Of a stretch of 64,000 bases of DNA, positions 8,694 to 19,780 are shown piece after piece (position 1 is the first letter of the stretch; the number at the start of each line of letters is the position of its first letter). The notes under the pieces are model-generated. The model searched no databases. It worked only from the letters and a program-made list of their open reading frames with translations, and had not been told where the DNA came from. The stretch spans positions 159,634 through 223,633 of the forward strand of contig NZ_JASBQQ010000008.1 of the NCBI RefSeq assembly GCF_029961185.1. Reading direction: 5' to 3'. The DNA comes from Albidovulum aestuarii (GTDB lineage Bacteria; Pseudomonadota; Alphaproteobacteria; Rhodobacterales; Rhodobacteraceae). A program made the position numbers and the translations under genes.

Positions 8694-9923
8694 ATGGGAC
8701 GTTCGATTGCGCTCGCGCTCTATCTGCTGACCGCACGGGGAGGTACGGTCCCGCCTGCGCCATCGCGGGCGGCCCGGCCCGATGGGTTGCTGGTCTGGCT
8801 GCATCTTGGACGGGATGCCACCCCCCGCCGGCTCGGGCAACTTGCGCAGAAGCTCGTCCGCGAGCGGCCAGAACTGAACCTGCTGGTTACCCGCGAAGGG
8901 GATGGCGTGCCTGATGCGGACAATTTTCCGAAAGGCGCGATCACCGATCTGTGCCCGCCCGACAACCAATCCGCGATGCACGTCTTTCTCGATCATTGGC
9001 GGCCGGATCTGTGCGTCCTTGCCGGGGGCAGCCTGCCACCCGCCCTAATCTGCGAAACTGACCGGCGGAACGTCCCGCTGATGCTGGTGAATATCCGGGT
9101 GACGCAAGCGGATGAACGCGCCTGGCGCTGGCGGCGTGGCATGGCGGCATCGCTTCTGGCGCGATTCCGTCGGATCATGGCGCAGGATCCCGACAGCGCG
9201 GCGCGGCTGCGCCGTCTGGGCGGGCGGCTTGCGCAGATCGACGTTGCCGGACGGATCGAGGAGACCACCGAACCGCTGACCTGCAGCGAGGCCGAACGCT
9301 TCTCGCTGGCCGAACTGCTGATGGCCCGGCCCATCTGGCTGGTCGCCGGATGCACCGAAGCCGAGGAGGACGCGGTGATCGCTGCACACGCCCATGCGAT
9401 GCGGCTGGCCCACCGGATGCTGCTGATCATTGTACCTGCAGATCCCGCGCGCGCCGGACCGCTTGCAGAAAGGCTGCGCCAGGTGGGCTGGATGATTGCC
9501 GAAAGATCGCGCGAGGAAGAACCCGAGCCGGAGGTGCAGGCCTTCGTAGCTGACGGCGAGGAGGAGCTTGGCCTCTGGTACCGGCTTGCCCCGGTGACCT
9601 TCATGGGGGGTACCCTGATCGAAGGCGGGCCCAGCCGAAACCCGTTCGAACCGGCGGCCCTCGGCTCGGCGATCCTGCATGGACCCTGTCCAGGCCCCTA
9701 TCCCGATGCCTATGCCCGTCTGACCGAGGCCCGGGCGGTGCGCCGGGTTGACAGCGCCGCGACGCTCGCCGAAGCCGTTGGCGAGATGATCGCGGCGGAC
9801 AAGGCGGCGATCCTTGCGCACAACGCGTGGGCGGCGTCGTCCGGTGGCGCAGAGGTTGCGGAACGGGTGGCGCAGGCGGTCTTTGAGGCGCTCGATGCGA
9901 CGGCCAGAAAGGCGGCCGTGTGA
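8694..9923 (+). CDS. waaA: 3-deoxy-D-manno-octulosonic acid (Kdo) transferase
   Basis: A 409-residue glycosyltransferase of the WaaA/KdtA type (GT30), which adds Kdo from CMP-Kdo to lipid A precursor at the inner membrane. Visible family features are [35 protein letters not shown], and the C-terminal CMP-Kdo region [29 protein letters not shown]. The ATG at 8694 has GCAGGCG just upstream; earlier in-frame starts would add an unrelated segment. Its stop overlaps the lpxK start, so the two lipid A genes are coupled. Confidence 0.88.
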   Translation: MGRSIALALYLLTARGGTVPPAPSRAARPDGLLVWLHLGRDATPRRLGQLAQKLVRERPELNLLVTREGDGVPDADNFPKGAITDLCPPDNQSAMHVFLDHWRPDLCVLAGGSLPPALICETDRRNVPLMLVNIRVTQADERAWRWRRGMAASLLARFRRIMAQDPDSAARLRRLGGRLAQIDVAGRIEETTEPLTCSEAERFSLAELLMARPIWLVAGCTEAEEDAVIAAHAHAMRLAHRMLLIIVPADPARAGPLAERLRQVGWMIAERSREEEPEPEVQAFVADGEEELGLWYRLAPVTFMGGTLIEGGPSRNPFEPAALGSAILHGPCPGPYPDAYARLTEARAVRRVDSAATLAEAVGEMIAADKAAILAHNAWAASSGGAEVAERVAQAVFEALDATARKAAV

Positions 9924-10921
9924 TGCGGGCGCCCGGATTCTGGTATCGCGATCCCGCAGCACCCGGCCTTGCCGCCCGGCTTCTGTCGCCGCTCGGTCGG
10001 ATCTATGCCAGCCAGACCGCCCGCCGGCTGTCGTCGGGGCGCGGCGATCATCCCGGCGTTCCGGTCATCTGTGTCGGCAATATCAATGCCGGAGGCACCG
10101 GCAAGACGCCTACCGTTATTGCGCTGGCGCAGAGACTGGCCACCAAGGGCGTGACTGCCCATGTCGTCAGCCGCGGCCATGGCGGATCGCTGACGGGGCC
10201 GGTCCGCGTTGACGAACGACGGCATGATGCGACGCAATGCGGTGACGAGCCGCTGCTGCTGGCGGGTTTCACCCCCACATGGATCGCCCGTGACAGGGCT
10301 GCGGGTGCGCGCGCGGCCGCTGCGGCAGGGGCCGGGGCGATCCTGCTTGATGACGGATTCCAGAACCCGGCGCTGGCAAAGGATCTGTCCATCGTCGTCG
10401 TCGATGCCGCGCGTGGCTTCGGCAACGGGCTCTGCCTGCCCGCCGGTCCCCTGCGGGAACCGGTTGAGGCGGGCCTTGCCCGCGCCGACATGATCCTTTC
10501 TATCGGCGATCCCCCGGCGCAGGAGGCGTTCAAGGCGCGATGGGGGCACGCGATACGCATCCCACACCTCACAGGAGGCCTGAAACCGCTGCCCACCGGT
10601 ATGGACTGGCCCGGCCTCAGAGTGCTGGCCTTCGCCGGCATCGGTCATCCCGAGAAGTTCTTCGCGACGCTCCGCGACCTAGGGGCCGAAATTGTCCGGT
10701 CGGTGCCGCTCGACGATCACCAGCCGCTGACCCCCGCGATCCTGCGGCGTCTGGAAAGCGATGCAGCGGCACTCGGCGCGCAACTGGTGACGACGGAGAA
10801 GGACGCCGTCCGCCTGCCGCAGGAGTTCCGGGCGCAGGTCCTGACCGTTCCGGTGCGGCTGGAACTGGACGACTGGGCGCCGCTTGATGCGCGGCTCTCA
10901 GAGTTGGGATTTAAAAAGTAA
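9923..10921 (+). CDS. lpxK: Tetraacyldisaccharide 4'-kinase
   Basis: A 332-residue kinase that phosphorylates the 4' position of the lipid A disaccharide at the membrane face. The P-loop GGTGKTP lies at residues 57-63, after the typical GNINAGG, and is preceded by an amphipathic N-terminal helix. Other family pieces are [32 protein letters not shown] and [10 protein letters not shown] near the C-terminus. The ATG (9923) overlaps the waaA stop; an adjacent GTG at 9920 is an alternative start. Convergent with the CoA-transferase gene. Confidence 0.93.
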   Translation: MRAPGFWYRDPAAPGLAARLLSPLGRIYASQTARRLSSGRGDHPGVPVICVGNINAGGTGKTPTVIALAQRLATKGVTAHVVSRGHGGSLTGPVRVDERRHDATQCGDEPLLLAGFTPTWIARDRAAGARAAAAAGAGAILLDDGFQNPALAKDLSIVVVDAARGFGNGLCLPAGPLREPVEAGLARADMILSIGDPPAQEAFKARWGHAIRIPHLTGGLKPLPTGMDWPGLRVLAFAGIGHPEKFFATLRDLGAEIVRSVPLDDHQPLTPAILRRLESDAAALGAQLVTTEKDAVRLPQEFRAQVLTVPVRLELDDWAPLDARLSELGFKK

Positions 10922-10947
10922 GGCGGGTTCGAACCCACCTGTCCCGA

Positions 10948-12066
10948 TCAGTCCTTCCCGCCGTGCTCACCGAGTTTCGGTGAGGGGCGGTCCAGCGCCA
11001 GATCCGCACCGGAGAAATTGAAGGGCGAGCGCACGCCCGGCACACCGCCGGGTTCAATCCGCATGCCGCGCGCCACGACCTGCGGGTCTGCAAAGACCTC
11101 GCCCATATCGTTGATCGGTCCGGCGGGCACACCCTCGGCTTCGCAGGCGGTCAGAAGGTCGGCCTTCGCCCAGCCTTTCGTCTTCGCTGTGATCGCCACT
11201 GTCAGAGTTACGCGGTTGGCGATGCGGTCGGCATTGGTAAGGTAGTCAGGCGCTTCGGCGAGTTCGTCGAGCCCCAGCACCGTGCAAAGCCGCCGGTATT
11301 GCCCGTCATTTCCGGTGGCGATAATGATCCAGCCATCGGCGCAATCGAATACCGAATAGGGCACGATGTTCGGATGCGCGTTCCCCATGCGCTGGGGCGG
11401 CGTACCCGAGGCAAGGTAGTTCATCGCCTGATTGGCCATGATCGAGGTCGCCACATCAAGAAGCGCCATATCGACATGCTGGCCTTCGCCCGTCACCGTG
11501 CGCTGGTGCACGGCGGCAAGGATCGCGGTCGCGGCATAGATGCCGGTGAAGATATCCGTCACCGCAACGCCCACTTTCTGCGGCTGGCGGTCCGGCTCTC
11601 CGGTCACGCTCATCAGCCCGGACATGCCCTGAATGATGTAATCGTACCCCGCCCGGTGGGCATAGGGACCGGTCTGGCCGAAACCCGTGATCGAACAGTA
11701 AATGAGCCGGGGGTTCACCTGCCGCAGACTCTCGTAATCGAGCCCGTATTTCTTCAGGCCCCCGACCTTGAAGTTCTCGATCAGGATATCGGCGTTCTTA
11801 ACCAGATCGCGCACGAGGGCCTGCCCCGCTTCGGTACGAAAATCGGCCGTAACCGAGGTCTTGCCCCGGTTTGCGGCGTGGAAGTAAGCGGCCGAACGAT
11901 CCCCTTCACGTTCGATGAAGGGCGGGCCCCATTGGCGGGTGTCGTCGCCTTCGGGCGCTTCGACCTTGATCACATCCGCACCAAGATCGGCCAGCGTCTG
12001 GCCGGCCCATGGACCGGCTAGAATACGGGCCAGTTCGACGACCTTCAGGCCGTGAAGCGGGGTCAT
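10948..12066 (-). CDS. CaiB/BaiF family CoA transferase
   Basis: A 372-residue family III CoA transferase. The N-terminus LKVVELARILAGPWAGQTLADLGADVIKVE is characteristic. The catalytic aspartate sits in AHRAGYDYIIQGMSG near residue 140. The family moves CoA between carboxylic acids; the substrate (carnitine, formyl, succinyl, 2-methyl-acid) cannot be deduced. The next gene in the same direction is the DsbA-like protein, 5 bp upstream, though a functional link is not obvious. Confidence 0.9.
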   Translation of the reverse strand: MTPLHGLKVVELARILAGPWAGQTLADLGADVIKVEAPEGDDTRQWGPPFIEREGDRSAAYFHAANRGKTSVTADFRTEAGQALVRDLVKNADILIENFKVGGLKKYGLDYESLRQVNPRLIYCSITGFGQTGPYAHRAGYDYIIQGMSGLMSVTGEPDRQPQKVGVAVTDIFTGIYAATAILAAVHQRTVTGEGQHVDMALLDVATSIMANQAMNYLASGTPPQRMGNAHPNIVPYSVFDCADGWIIIATGNDGQYRRLCTVLGLDELAEAPDYLTNADRIANRVTLTVAITAKTKGWAKADLLTACEAEGVPAGPINDMGEVFADPQVVARGMRIEPGGVPGVRSPFNFSGADLALDRPSPKLGEHGGKD

Positions 12067-12071
12067 CGCGG

Positions 12072-12743
12072 TCAGTTCGCCAGTTTCTCGTCGAGGATCT
12101 TGGCGAAATCCTCATAGGACATGTTGGAGTACTTCTCGCCGTCGATGACGAAGGACGGGGTCGAGTTGATCTCATCCTTCGTGGCGTTCGTCTGATAGGT
12201 CGCGATCATCGCCTTGAGCTGATCCTCGTCGCGCATGCAGGCATCGACCGCCTCGGCGGACAGGCCGGCCTTCAGGCCAATCTTCTTGAGATTGTCGGCA
12301 ATCGTCGCGGCATCGCCGTCGCCGATCCAGGTCTTCTGTGTATCGTAGATGATGTCGGAAATACCGAAGTACTTCTCCTCTCCGCCACAGCGCGCGACCG
12401 TCGCGGCCCAAAGGCCAAACTTGTCGAAATAGACCTCGCGGTAGACGAAGCGGATCTTACCGGTATCGATGTAGTTCGCCTTGAGCTGGTCGAACGCGGT
12501 TTCATGGAAGTTCGCGCAGTGCGGGCAGGTGAAGGAGGCGTATTCGATCACCTCGATCGGCGCCTCGGCCTGACCAAGCACCATGTCCGGCACCATCTGC
12601 ACATCGGTCGCGGTCTGCGCGACTGCGGCGGTGGAGAAGGTGGAGACATTCGCAGTCTGCGCGGCATCCCGCGTCATCCAGAACGCGCCGCCTGCGGCAG
12701 CGACAAGCGCCACGGCGCCGGCGATGAGGTAAGTCTTGGACAT
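12072..12743 (-). CDS. DsbA-family thioredoxin-fold protein
   Basis: A 223-residue exported protein. Residues 4-22 form a hydrophobic signal or anchor segment. The thioredoxin fold follows with the active site CPHC at 73-76 (EYASFTCPHCANFH) and a cis-proline loop INSTPSFVIDG near residue 195. DsbA-family members oxidise or isomerise disulfides in the periplasm; this short form resembles BdbD/ScsC-like proteins with one thioredoxin domain. The ATG at 12743 sits right after the DciA stop at 12748. Confidence 0.88.
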   Translation of the reverse strand: MSKTYLIAGAVALVAAAGGAFWMTRDAAQTANVSTFSTAAVAQTATDVQMVPDMVLGQAEAPIEVIEYASFTCPHCANFHETAFDQLKANYIDTGKIRFVYREVYFDKFGLWAATVARCGGEEKYFGISDIIYDTQKTWIGDGDAATIADNLKKIGLKAGLSAEAVDACMRDEDQLKAMIATYQTNATKDEINSTPSFVIDGEKYSNMSYEDFAKILDEKLAN

Positions 12744-12747
12744 GGGA

Positions 12748-13275
12748 TCAGCCTTTTCTGTTTCGGGGCCGAGATAAGACCTTTTCGCCCAAGGCTTCAA
12801 GCGCTGCCCTGAGAGTCTGGTCCCCGATCTCACCGGAAAGTGTTCGGGCAGTGGCTTGCACGGCCGGATCTGGCGGTTCCGGGGCGGGTTTCGGTTTCGG
12901 GGTGAAGGCGACCTGTCCTTCGGCAAAACCCGTCGGCGCGGTCTGTGTGATCACCACCCGCGAGATGGCGTTGTAGCCGTAGCAGGCATTCACCTTGTCG
13001 CGGATCTTCGGAAGCTGCATCTGCAGGAGCGGCGCCGAGGCGCCGGTGGTCAGGAGCGTCAGTGTCGCGCCCAGCCCTTCGCGCCCGTAGCCGACCTTGA
13101 CCGGCAGGGCGATGGCGGCAATCTCCTCGCCCACGACTTCGGCCCAGTGGGTCAGAAGCCGCGACACGGCAAAGCCACGCGATTCGCCGACCGAGCGGAT
13201 GCGGTCCTTCAAAAGGCCTGCGGCGGGCTCAAACCCCCGGCCGCGCCGCTTCTGGTTTGGGGGCGTAACGCTCAT
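12748..13275 (-). CDS. DciA-like (DUF721) protein
   Basis: A 175-residue DUF721 protein. The KH-like domain occupies roughly residues 20-115 (LLTHWAEVVGEEIAAIALPVKV, TLTLLTTGASAPLLQMQLPKI). A Pro/Lys-rich linker, KPKPAPEPPDP, leads to a short C-terminal helix. DUF721 proteins include DciA, the ancestral replicative-helicase operator found in bacteria lacking DnaC; that role is inferred from the family. It is divergent from mutY with an 82-bp gap, and is followed closely by the DsbA-like gene. Confidence 0.8.
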   Translation of the reverse strand: MSVTPPNQKRRGRGFEPAAGLLKDRIRSVGESRGFAVSRLLTHWAEVVGEEIAAIALPVKVGYGREGLGATLTLLTTGASAPLLQMQLPKIRDKVNACYGYNAISRVVITQTAPTGFAEGQVAFTPKPKPAPEPPDPAVQATARTLSGEIGDQTLRAALEALGEKVLSRPRNRKG

Positions 13276-13357
13276 CCCTGTCCTTTCCCGATCTTGGTCC
13301 TATGTTAGACCCCGCATGGGGCCTTGCCCACCGGCTTGATGATGACGGAGCGGAAAT

Positions 13358-14419
13358 TTGCGGGACGAAGATATCGGCGCGGCACTCCTCGGCTGGTACG
13401 ACACCCATGCCCGCGTTCTTCCTTGGCGGGTCGGTCCTGCCGACCGCGCGCGGGGGGTGCGTCCGGACCCGTATCGGGTGTGGTTGTCCGAGATCATGCT
13501 GCAACAAACGACCGTCGCTGCCGTCCGCGACTATTTCCACCGGTTCACCGCGCGCTGGCCGAACGTGGCGGCATTGGCGACCGCACGGGATGAGGACGTC
13601 ATGGCCGAATGGGCGGGGCTTGGCTACTACGCCCGCGCCCGCAATCTGCTGAAATGCGCCCGGGCGGTGGTTTCGGATCATGGCGGGCGGTTTCCCGAAA
13701 CCCGCGACGGCCTGCTGACCCTCCCGGGCATCGGCCCCTATACCGCCGCCGCCATCGCTTCTATCGCCTTTGACGAGGCCGCGACCGTGGTTGACGGAAA
13801 TGTCGAGCGGGTTACGGCGCGGCTCTTTGCGGTCGAAACACCTTTGCCCGGTGCCAAGGCTGAACTGACAGCGCTTGCCGCCCGGCTGACGCCCCGCGAA
13901 CGCCCGGGCGATCATGCGCAGGCCATGATGGACCTTGGCGCGACCATCTGCACCCCGCGAATTCCCACCTGCGGCATCTGCCCGCTTCGCGCCTTCTGCA
14001 AGGGGCAGGCTGAGGGGGTCGCGACCGACCTTCCGCGCAAGACACCGAAAGCTGCCAAGCCGACCCGTTACGGCATCGCCTATCTCGGCCGCCGCGCCGA
14101 TGGCGCGGTGCTGCTGGAACGGCGTCCCGAACGCGGGCTACTGGGCGGCATGCTCGGCTGGCCGGGCACCGACTGGACCGGGGCGGAACCTGCGCCCGCG
14201 CCGCCGGCCGAGGCCAATTGGCGCGAAGTGCCGGGGGAGGTACGACATACCTTCACCCATTTCCATCTGGTCCTGCGGGTCGAAACCGCCCTTCTGCCCG
14301 TAGGCGCCAACCCTCAACGGGGGCACTTCGTGCCGGGCACGGAGTTCCGCGCGGATGATCTGCCGACTGTCATGCGCAAGGTTCATGACCTTGCGTCCCT
14401 GCCTGCGACCGGCGATTGA
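13358..14419 (+). CDS. mutY: A/G-specific adenine DNA glycosylase
   Basis: A 353-residue MutY. It removes adenine mispaired with 8-oxoguanine. Visible: SEIMLQQTTV with the catalytic Glu near 48, the helix-hairpin-helix LPGIGPYTAAAI near 122, the catalytic Asp in VVDGNVERV near 147, the 4Fe-4S ligands C-x6-C-x2-C-x5-C (CTPRIPTCGICPLRAFC, about 199-215) and a C-terminal NUDIX-like domain. TTG at 13358 is the likely start with GGAG upstream. Together with mutM at 31.7 kb the window holds both arms of the GO repair system. Confidence 0.93.
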   Translation: MRDEDIGAALLGWYDTHARVLPWRVGPADRARGVRPDPYRVWLSEIMLQQTTVAAVRDYFHRFTARWPNVAALATARDEDVMAEWAGLGYYARARNLLKCARAVVSDHGGRFPETRDGLLTLPGIGPYTAAAIASIAFDEAATVVDGNVERVTARLFAVETPLPGAKAELTALAARLTPRERPGDHAQAMMDLGATICTPRIPTCGICPLRAFCKGQAEGVATDLPRKTPKAAKPTRYGIAYLGRRADGAVLLERRPERGLLGGMLGWPGTDWTGAEPAPAPPAEANWREVPGEVRHTFTHFHLVLRVETALLPVGANPQRGHFVPGTEFRADDLPTVMRKVHDLASLPATGD

Positions 14420-14471
14420 GCGGCAGCCGCCCCGAGACTAGACTGACCAAAAGGCATGAGGCAGAGGCCCG

Positions 14472-15608
14472 ATGTCCCGACCCGTTTCCAGCTTCGTCTC
14501 GGCAGCCCCGTTCTGGCTGTCGCTGATCCTCGTGCCGCTTGCCATCATCGGGGCGTCCGTCGGCGGCTGGACGGTCTGGCTGTTGCCTGTCTATGGCTGG
14601 ATCGTGACCTCGATCCTCGACGTCATTGCAGGGCGGGAGACGGGAAACCCCGATACCGATACGCCCGAGGCCGATCTCTTCTGGTACCGGTTCATCACCA
14701 TGATCTGGTTTCCGATTCAGGCGGTCACGCTTTACGGGATGATCTGGTATGTCACCCGCACCGACCATCTCGTGCCATGGGAAAAGATCGTGCTTTTCTT
14801 CGGTGTCGGCGTCATCTCCGGCTCCATCGGCATCACCTACGCGCATGAGCTGATGCATCAGAAGAACCGGCTGGAACGCTGGCTTGGCGACCTGTTGCTT
14901 GCCACGGTGCTTTACAGCCATTTCCGCACTGAACATCTGTTGGTCCATCACCGCTATGTCGGTACGCCGCGCGATGCGGTGACGGCGCGCTACAACGAAG
15001 GCTTTCACCGGATGTTCGTCCGCGTCCTGACCGAGGGGCCGGGATCAGCATGGCGGGCGGAAAAGCAGCTTCTGTCGCGGGCCGGGCGTTCGCCCCTGCA
15101 CAAGTCAAACCCGTTCTGGCGCTACGGCGCGCTGCAGCTTCTGGCGCTTGCCCTTGCCCTCGCCATCGGTGGCTGGGTGGGTCTTGGCCTTTTCATATGG
15201 CAAGCCTTCGTGGCGATCTGGCAGTTGGAACTGGTGAACTACGTGGAGCATTACGGCCTGACCCGCCGCCATCTGGGCGAAGGCAAGTACGAGCATGTCC
15301 TGCCGCGTCATTCCTGGAATGCCGATCACAAGGTCACCAACTGGATGCTGATCAACCTTCAGCGCCATTCGGACCACCATTACAAACCCGACCGCCGCTT
15401 CCCGCTTTTGCAGACCTACAGCGCGGATGAGGCCCCCCAGTTGCCCTTCGGCTATCCCGGCATGACCGCCCTTGCCATGGTCCCGCCGCTCTGGCGGCGG
15501 CGCATGAACCCGCGTGTGCGGGCATGGCGGAAGAAATACTACCCCGATATCAGCGACTGGACGGACTACAACCGTGGCAATCTGCCGATGCCAAAGGGCG
15601 CAAGCTGA
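14472..15608 (+). CDS. alkB: AlkB-type membrane di-iron hydroxylase (alkane 1-monooxygenase)
   Basis: A 378-residue integral membrane non-haem di-iron enzyme. The histidine boxes are HELMH (near 126), EHLLVHHRYVGT (near 155) and LQRHSDHH (near 296), with an additional NYVEHYG, the set that defines AlkB hydroxylases rather than desaturases. It likely hydroxylates terminal carbons of alkanes or related hydrophobic compounds. No rubredoxin or rubredoxin reductase gene lies beside it, so electrons must come from elsewhere. Multiple transmembrane helices are evident in the first 120 residues and around 220-250. Confidence 0.88.
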   Translation: MSRPVSSFVSAAPFWLSLILVPLAIIGASVGGWTVWLLPVYGWIVTSILDVIAGRETGNPDTDTPEADLFWYRFITMIWFPIQAVTLYGMIWYVTRTDHLVPWEKIVLFFGVGVISGSIGITYAHELMHQKNRLERWLGDLLLATVLYSHFRTEHLLVHHRYVGTPRDAVTARYNEGFHRMFVRVLTEGPGSAWRAEKQLLSRAGRSPLHKSNPFWRYGALQLLALALALAIGGWVGLGLFIWQAFVAIWQLELVNYVEHYGLTRRHLGEGKYEHVLPRHSWNADHKVTNWMLINLQRHSDHHYKPDRRFPLLQTYSADEAPQLPFGYPGMTALAMVPPLWRRRMNPRVRAWRKKYYPDISDWTDYNRGNLPMPKGAS

Positions 15609-15737
15609 CCCTTTTATTTTGTTTCGCAGATATCCCTGCTGGATGCGTACCAGAAAAAGATATGGCCATGTCTCGCAGCCGTGTTGGACGGCATTGCGGG
15701 CGCATTTGACGTTTGGTGTTCTACAATGAGTGCAGTC

Positions 15738-15965
15738 TCACTCTGCCGAAATCTGACATACTTCATCGTGTGCAGGGCGGACGAAAAGCGATAGGACCCT
15801 TTCCCGGAAAGTCGCGTGGCGGGATGCATGTACCGCTAGCGGCTTGTCGGCATGGCATTCGTTACGGATATGCCGTCTGCTCCGCCGATCCCGCTCTTTC
15901 GCTGCATTCAACGCGTTCATGCAGGCGCCGGGAACTGTTGCGTTCAGGAATATCTCGTGCAGCAT
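15738..15965 (-). CDS. Small basic hypothetical protein with strong ribosome site
   Basis: A 75-residue frame starting MLHEIFLN, rich in Arg and His. The ATG at 15965 is preceded by AGAAGGAGAAATCAA, a near-perfect ribosome site at good spacing, which is the main argument for translation. Cys residues occur near positions 14 and 41 (GACMNAL, NECHAD). No family is recognised. It sits alone in the 538-bp gap between the alkB stop and the SARP-like regulator start at 16147. The sequence on either side of it (15609-15737 and 15966-16146) shows no other gene. Confidence 0.42.
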   Translation of the reverse strand: MLHEIFLNATVPGACMNALNAAKERDRRSRRHIRNECHADKPLAVHASRHATFRERVLSLFVRPAHDEVCQISAE

Positions 15966-16146
15966 TTGATTTCTCCTTCTGGTGAGCGACGGCTGATCTG
16001 CCTCGCCAATGAAGATCAATCTATGCGTCGCCCGTGATCATCTCGTCAGCGTGGCCGTGAGTGCGTGCGTGCCAGTGCTAGGTCGAACGTGATTTCGTCG
16101 CTATAAATAGCTAGATGACCGTTATTTCGTGCTGCCGAACCAAACC

Positions 16147-17760
16147 ATGTTTCGCTTGAGCCTCTTCGGGCGCTTCTCGCTGACCGATGCGGGTGGTGCT
16201 GAAATCCCGATCAAATTGAAGAAGGCGAAAGCGCTTCTGGCCTATCTTGCGCGGCCACTGGGGCGGGTCCGAAGCCGGGAGGAAATCATCGCACTCCTCT
16301 GGTCCGACCGGGATGAGGCCCAGGGCCGCGCTTCGCTTCGACAGGTGCTGACCGGGCTGCGCAAAGACCTTGGGTCGAATGCTGACATGGCCCTGCACAC
16401 CACGCATGAGGCGGTCGCCCTGAAACCTGAGAGTGTCGCGCTGGACCCAGGCGCACCTGGCGAGGAACTGCTGGCCGGCTTCTCCCTTCGCGACCCGGCC
16501 TTCGAAGACTGGCTTCGCGACGAGCGGTTGGCCGAGGAGAATAGTGCCGATACCGGACCGCCATCGCCCGGCGTGGAGGCGGCTGAGAAGCACGGCATCG
16601 CGGTGCTGCCGTTCGCCAATCTCAGCGGTGACCCTGAGCAGCAGTATTTCTCGGATGGCATCACCGAGGACATCAATACCGAACTCAACCGTTTTGGATC
16701 AGTCTTCATGATTGCGTCGTCTTCTTCCTTTGCCTTCCGCGAGCGGGAGGTCGACCCAATTGATGTCGGCGAGAAGCTGGGGGTTCGCTTTCTGGTTCAG
16801 GGCAGCGTGCGCAGGGCGGGCAACAGGGTACGGATTTCAGTCCAGCTCGTCGATGCCAAGACGGCGGGCCACCTTTGGTCCGACCGCTACGACCGAGAGG
16901 TCGCCGACATCTTCGCGCTGCAGGATGAGATCGCGGCCACTGTCGCGACTATGGTCGCGGGTCATGTCGCGACCAGCAACCGGGTCGAGTCGTTGCGCAA
17001 GCCACCGAACGACATCGACGCCTACGATCTGGTTCGTCGCTCTGACTGGCTGTATCTGAGCGACAGCACTACTCCCGAGATCCCTCGGCTCCTGGAACGG
17101 GCGGTTGAACTTGATCCGGGCTTCGCGGAAGCCCATTCGAAGCTGGCCGCCCATCGAGCCTATGAGGCCTTTACAAAGGCGCTGCCACTATCGGAGGTGG
17201 CCGCCGAGGTGCGGCGTCACGCGGCTGCTGCGGCGCGGCTGGCCAAAGGTGAATCGGATGTCCATGTCGAGCTGGCAAAGGCGTACGCGCTGATCGGCGA
17301 GCATCCGAGTGCGCGGCATCACCTGCAGCAAGCGATGGCGCTGAATCCCAACAGTTTTGTCACCATGGTGCATGGTGCCGAGACGATGACGCTTCTGGGA
17401 GACCACCGTGACGCTTTGGAACTGGTCGAACTCGCGATGCTGCGGGACCCGTTCAAGGGGTTTAGCTTCCGCGAGGACCTGTTTGACATCAATTTCATGC
17501 TCGGCCGCTACGAAGCCGCGCTGGAACAGTTCGTCGGCTGGCCCGACCCGGCGATCCATATGCGCCTCTCTAAGGTGGCCGCGCTGGCGCATCTCGGGCG
17601 GGCCGAGGAGGTCGCGACGGCCCTGCGCGAGTTGGAGGCGCTGCGACCAGAGAGCTGGGACGTCAGCGTTGTCGCAGATAACTGTTGTCGGATGTGCGCC
17701 CGACCGGAAGACGGCGAGCGCTGGTGCGAGGGATTCCGCAAGGCCGGAATAGTGGTCTGA
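16147..17760 (+). CDS. SARP-like regulator with TolB-like and TPR regions
   Basis: A 537-residue multidomain protein. Residues 1-130 resemble the OmpR-type winged helix of SARP/BTAD activators (MFRLSLFGRF, KAKALLAYLA, SREEIIALLW, ASLRQVLTGLRKDLG). Residues 150-285 match the TolB-like domain found in adenylate-cyclase/SARP hybrids (IAVLPFANLSGDPEQQYFSDGITEDI). The rest contains TPR-like helices. Such proteins are soluble transcription regulators whose ligands are unknown. ATG at 16147 is preferred to GTG at 16129. Upstream AT-rich sequence around 16095-16125 probably holds its promoter. Confidence 0.78.
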   Translation: MFRLSLFGRFSLTDAGGAEIPIKLKKAKALLAYLARPLGRVRSREEIIALLWSDRDEAQGRASLRQVLTGLRKDLGSNADMALHTTHEAVALKPESVALDPGAPGEELLAGFSLRDPAFEDWLRDERLAEENSADTGPPSPGVEAAEKHGIAVLPFANLSGDPEQQYFSDGITEDINTELNRFGSVFMIASSSSFAFREREVDPIDVGEKLGVRFLVQGSVRRAGNRVRISVQLVDAKTAGHLWSDRYDREVADIFALQDEIAATVATMVAGHVATSNRVESLRKPPNDIDAYDLVRRSDWLYLSDSTTPEIPRLLERAVELDPGFAEAHSKLAAHRAYEAFTKALPLSEVAAEVRRHAAAAARLAKGESDVHVELAKAYALIGEHPSARHHLQQAMALNPNSFVTMVHGAETMTLLGDHRDALELVELAMLRDPFKGFSFREDLFDINFMLGRYEAALEQFVGWPDPAIHMRLSKVAALAHLGRAEEVATALRELEALRPESWDVSVVADNCCRMCARPEDGERWCEGFRKAGIVV

Positions 17761-17830
17761 CCGCTCAGCAGGTTCATTAGGACAGTTTCTCCGGAGCTTG
17801 GACCGGACCAACCCTGCTTCGAACCGCAAA

Positions 17831-17863
17831 GAAAAAGCCCCGCCGGGGTGCATTCCGGCGGGG
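17831..17863 (-). terminator. Rho-independent terminator of ccrM
   Basis: Perfect 9-bp arms CCCCGCCGG (17838-17846) and CCGGCGGGG (17855-17863) enclose an 8-nt loop. Read on the minus strand the hairpin is followed by CTTTTTC, so it terminates transcription from ccrM, whose stop is at 17913. It may also slow plus-strand transcripts from the SARP-like gene. Confidence 0.85.
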
Positions 17864-17912
17864 TGAGTTTCGTGCCGTGGTTCAAGCCACAGGCACCGGC
17901 GGTAACTTGTGA

Positions 17913-19110
<1,198 letters not shown>

Positions 19111-19112
<2 letters not shown>

Positions 19113-19746
19113 AAGCACTTATAGTTTTTACTTGGCACAAGATATTGTGCACGGGCTTGAACGAACGCCTATGGTGTGGGGTCACACCAAGATTTCGGAG
19201 TGCTTCAAGGTGATCTTTCGTCGGGTAACCGGCGTTCCTTTCCCAGCCGTAGCCCGGATGCTGTTGCGCCAAATCCACCATGATGCGATCGCGCAACACC
19301 TTGGCGACGATAGAGGCCGCCGCAATCGACATCGACCGGCTGTCACCCTTCACAACGGCTTCGGCACTGATCGTCAGACCCCGCGGGATCAGGTTGCCGT
19401 CGATCAGCAGGTGATCGGGAACCATCGCCAGCCCTGCAACCGCGCGGCACATCGCGATATGGCTGGCGCGGAGGATATTGTGTTCGTCGATCTCGGCCAC
19501 CGAAGCCTCGCCCACAGCGACATCGGCCGAGGCCATGATCGCCTCGAACAGGGCTTCGCGCCGCCGGGCGGTCAGCTTCTTTGAATCGTTCAGTCCGTCG
19601 GGAATACACGCCGGATCAAGGCGCACGGCGGCGGCGAGGACCGGGCCGCACAAGGGACCCCGGCCAACCTCATCGACGCCAGCGACGTTTTGCAGACCAC
19701 GGGTTTGCGCGGCCGTTTCAAAGCTCAGATCAGGATTTCCGGACAT
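19111..19746 (-). CDS. rnhB: Ribonuclease HII
   Basis: A 211-residue RNase HII, which removes ribonucleotides and RNA primers from DNA. The N-terminal active-site motif [20 protein letters not shown] contains the first carboxylates (DE near 25-26), with LIDGN and [14 protein letters not shown] further on. It lies upstream of ccrM in the same direction with an 85-bp gap that contains the GANTC sites. This rnhB-ccrM adjacency is common in Rhodobacteraceae. Confidence 0.92.
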
Positions 19747-19780
19747 GGCGCCACCTTGCGCGAAAAGACCCTGCGCGCAA

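Noticed and set aside
10924..10944. GGGTTCGAACCC palindrome resembling a tRNA T-arm
   Set aside because: The flanking bases do not form a five-pair T-stem and no other tRNA arms are present upstream or downstream on either strand.
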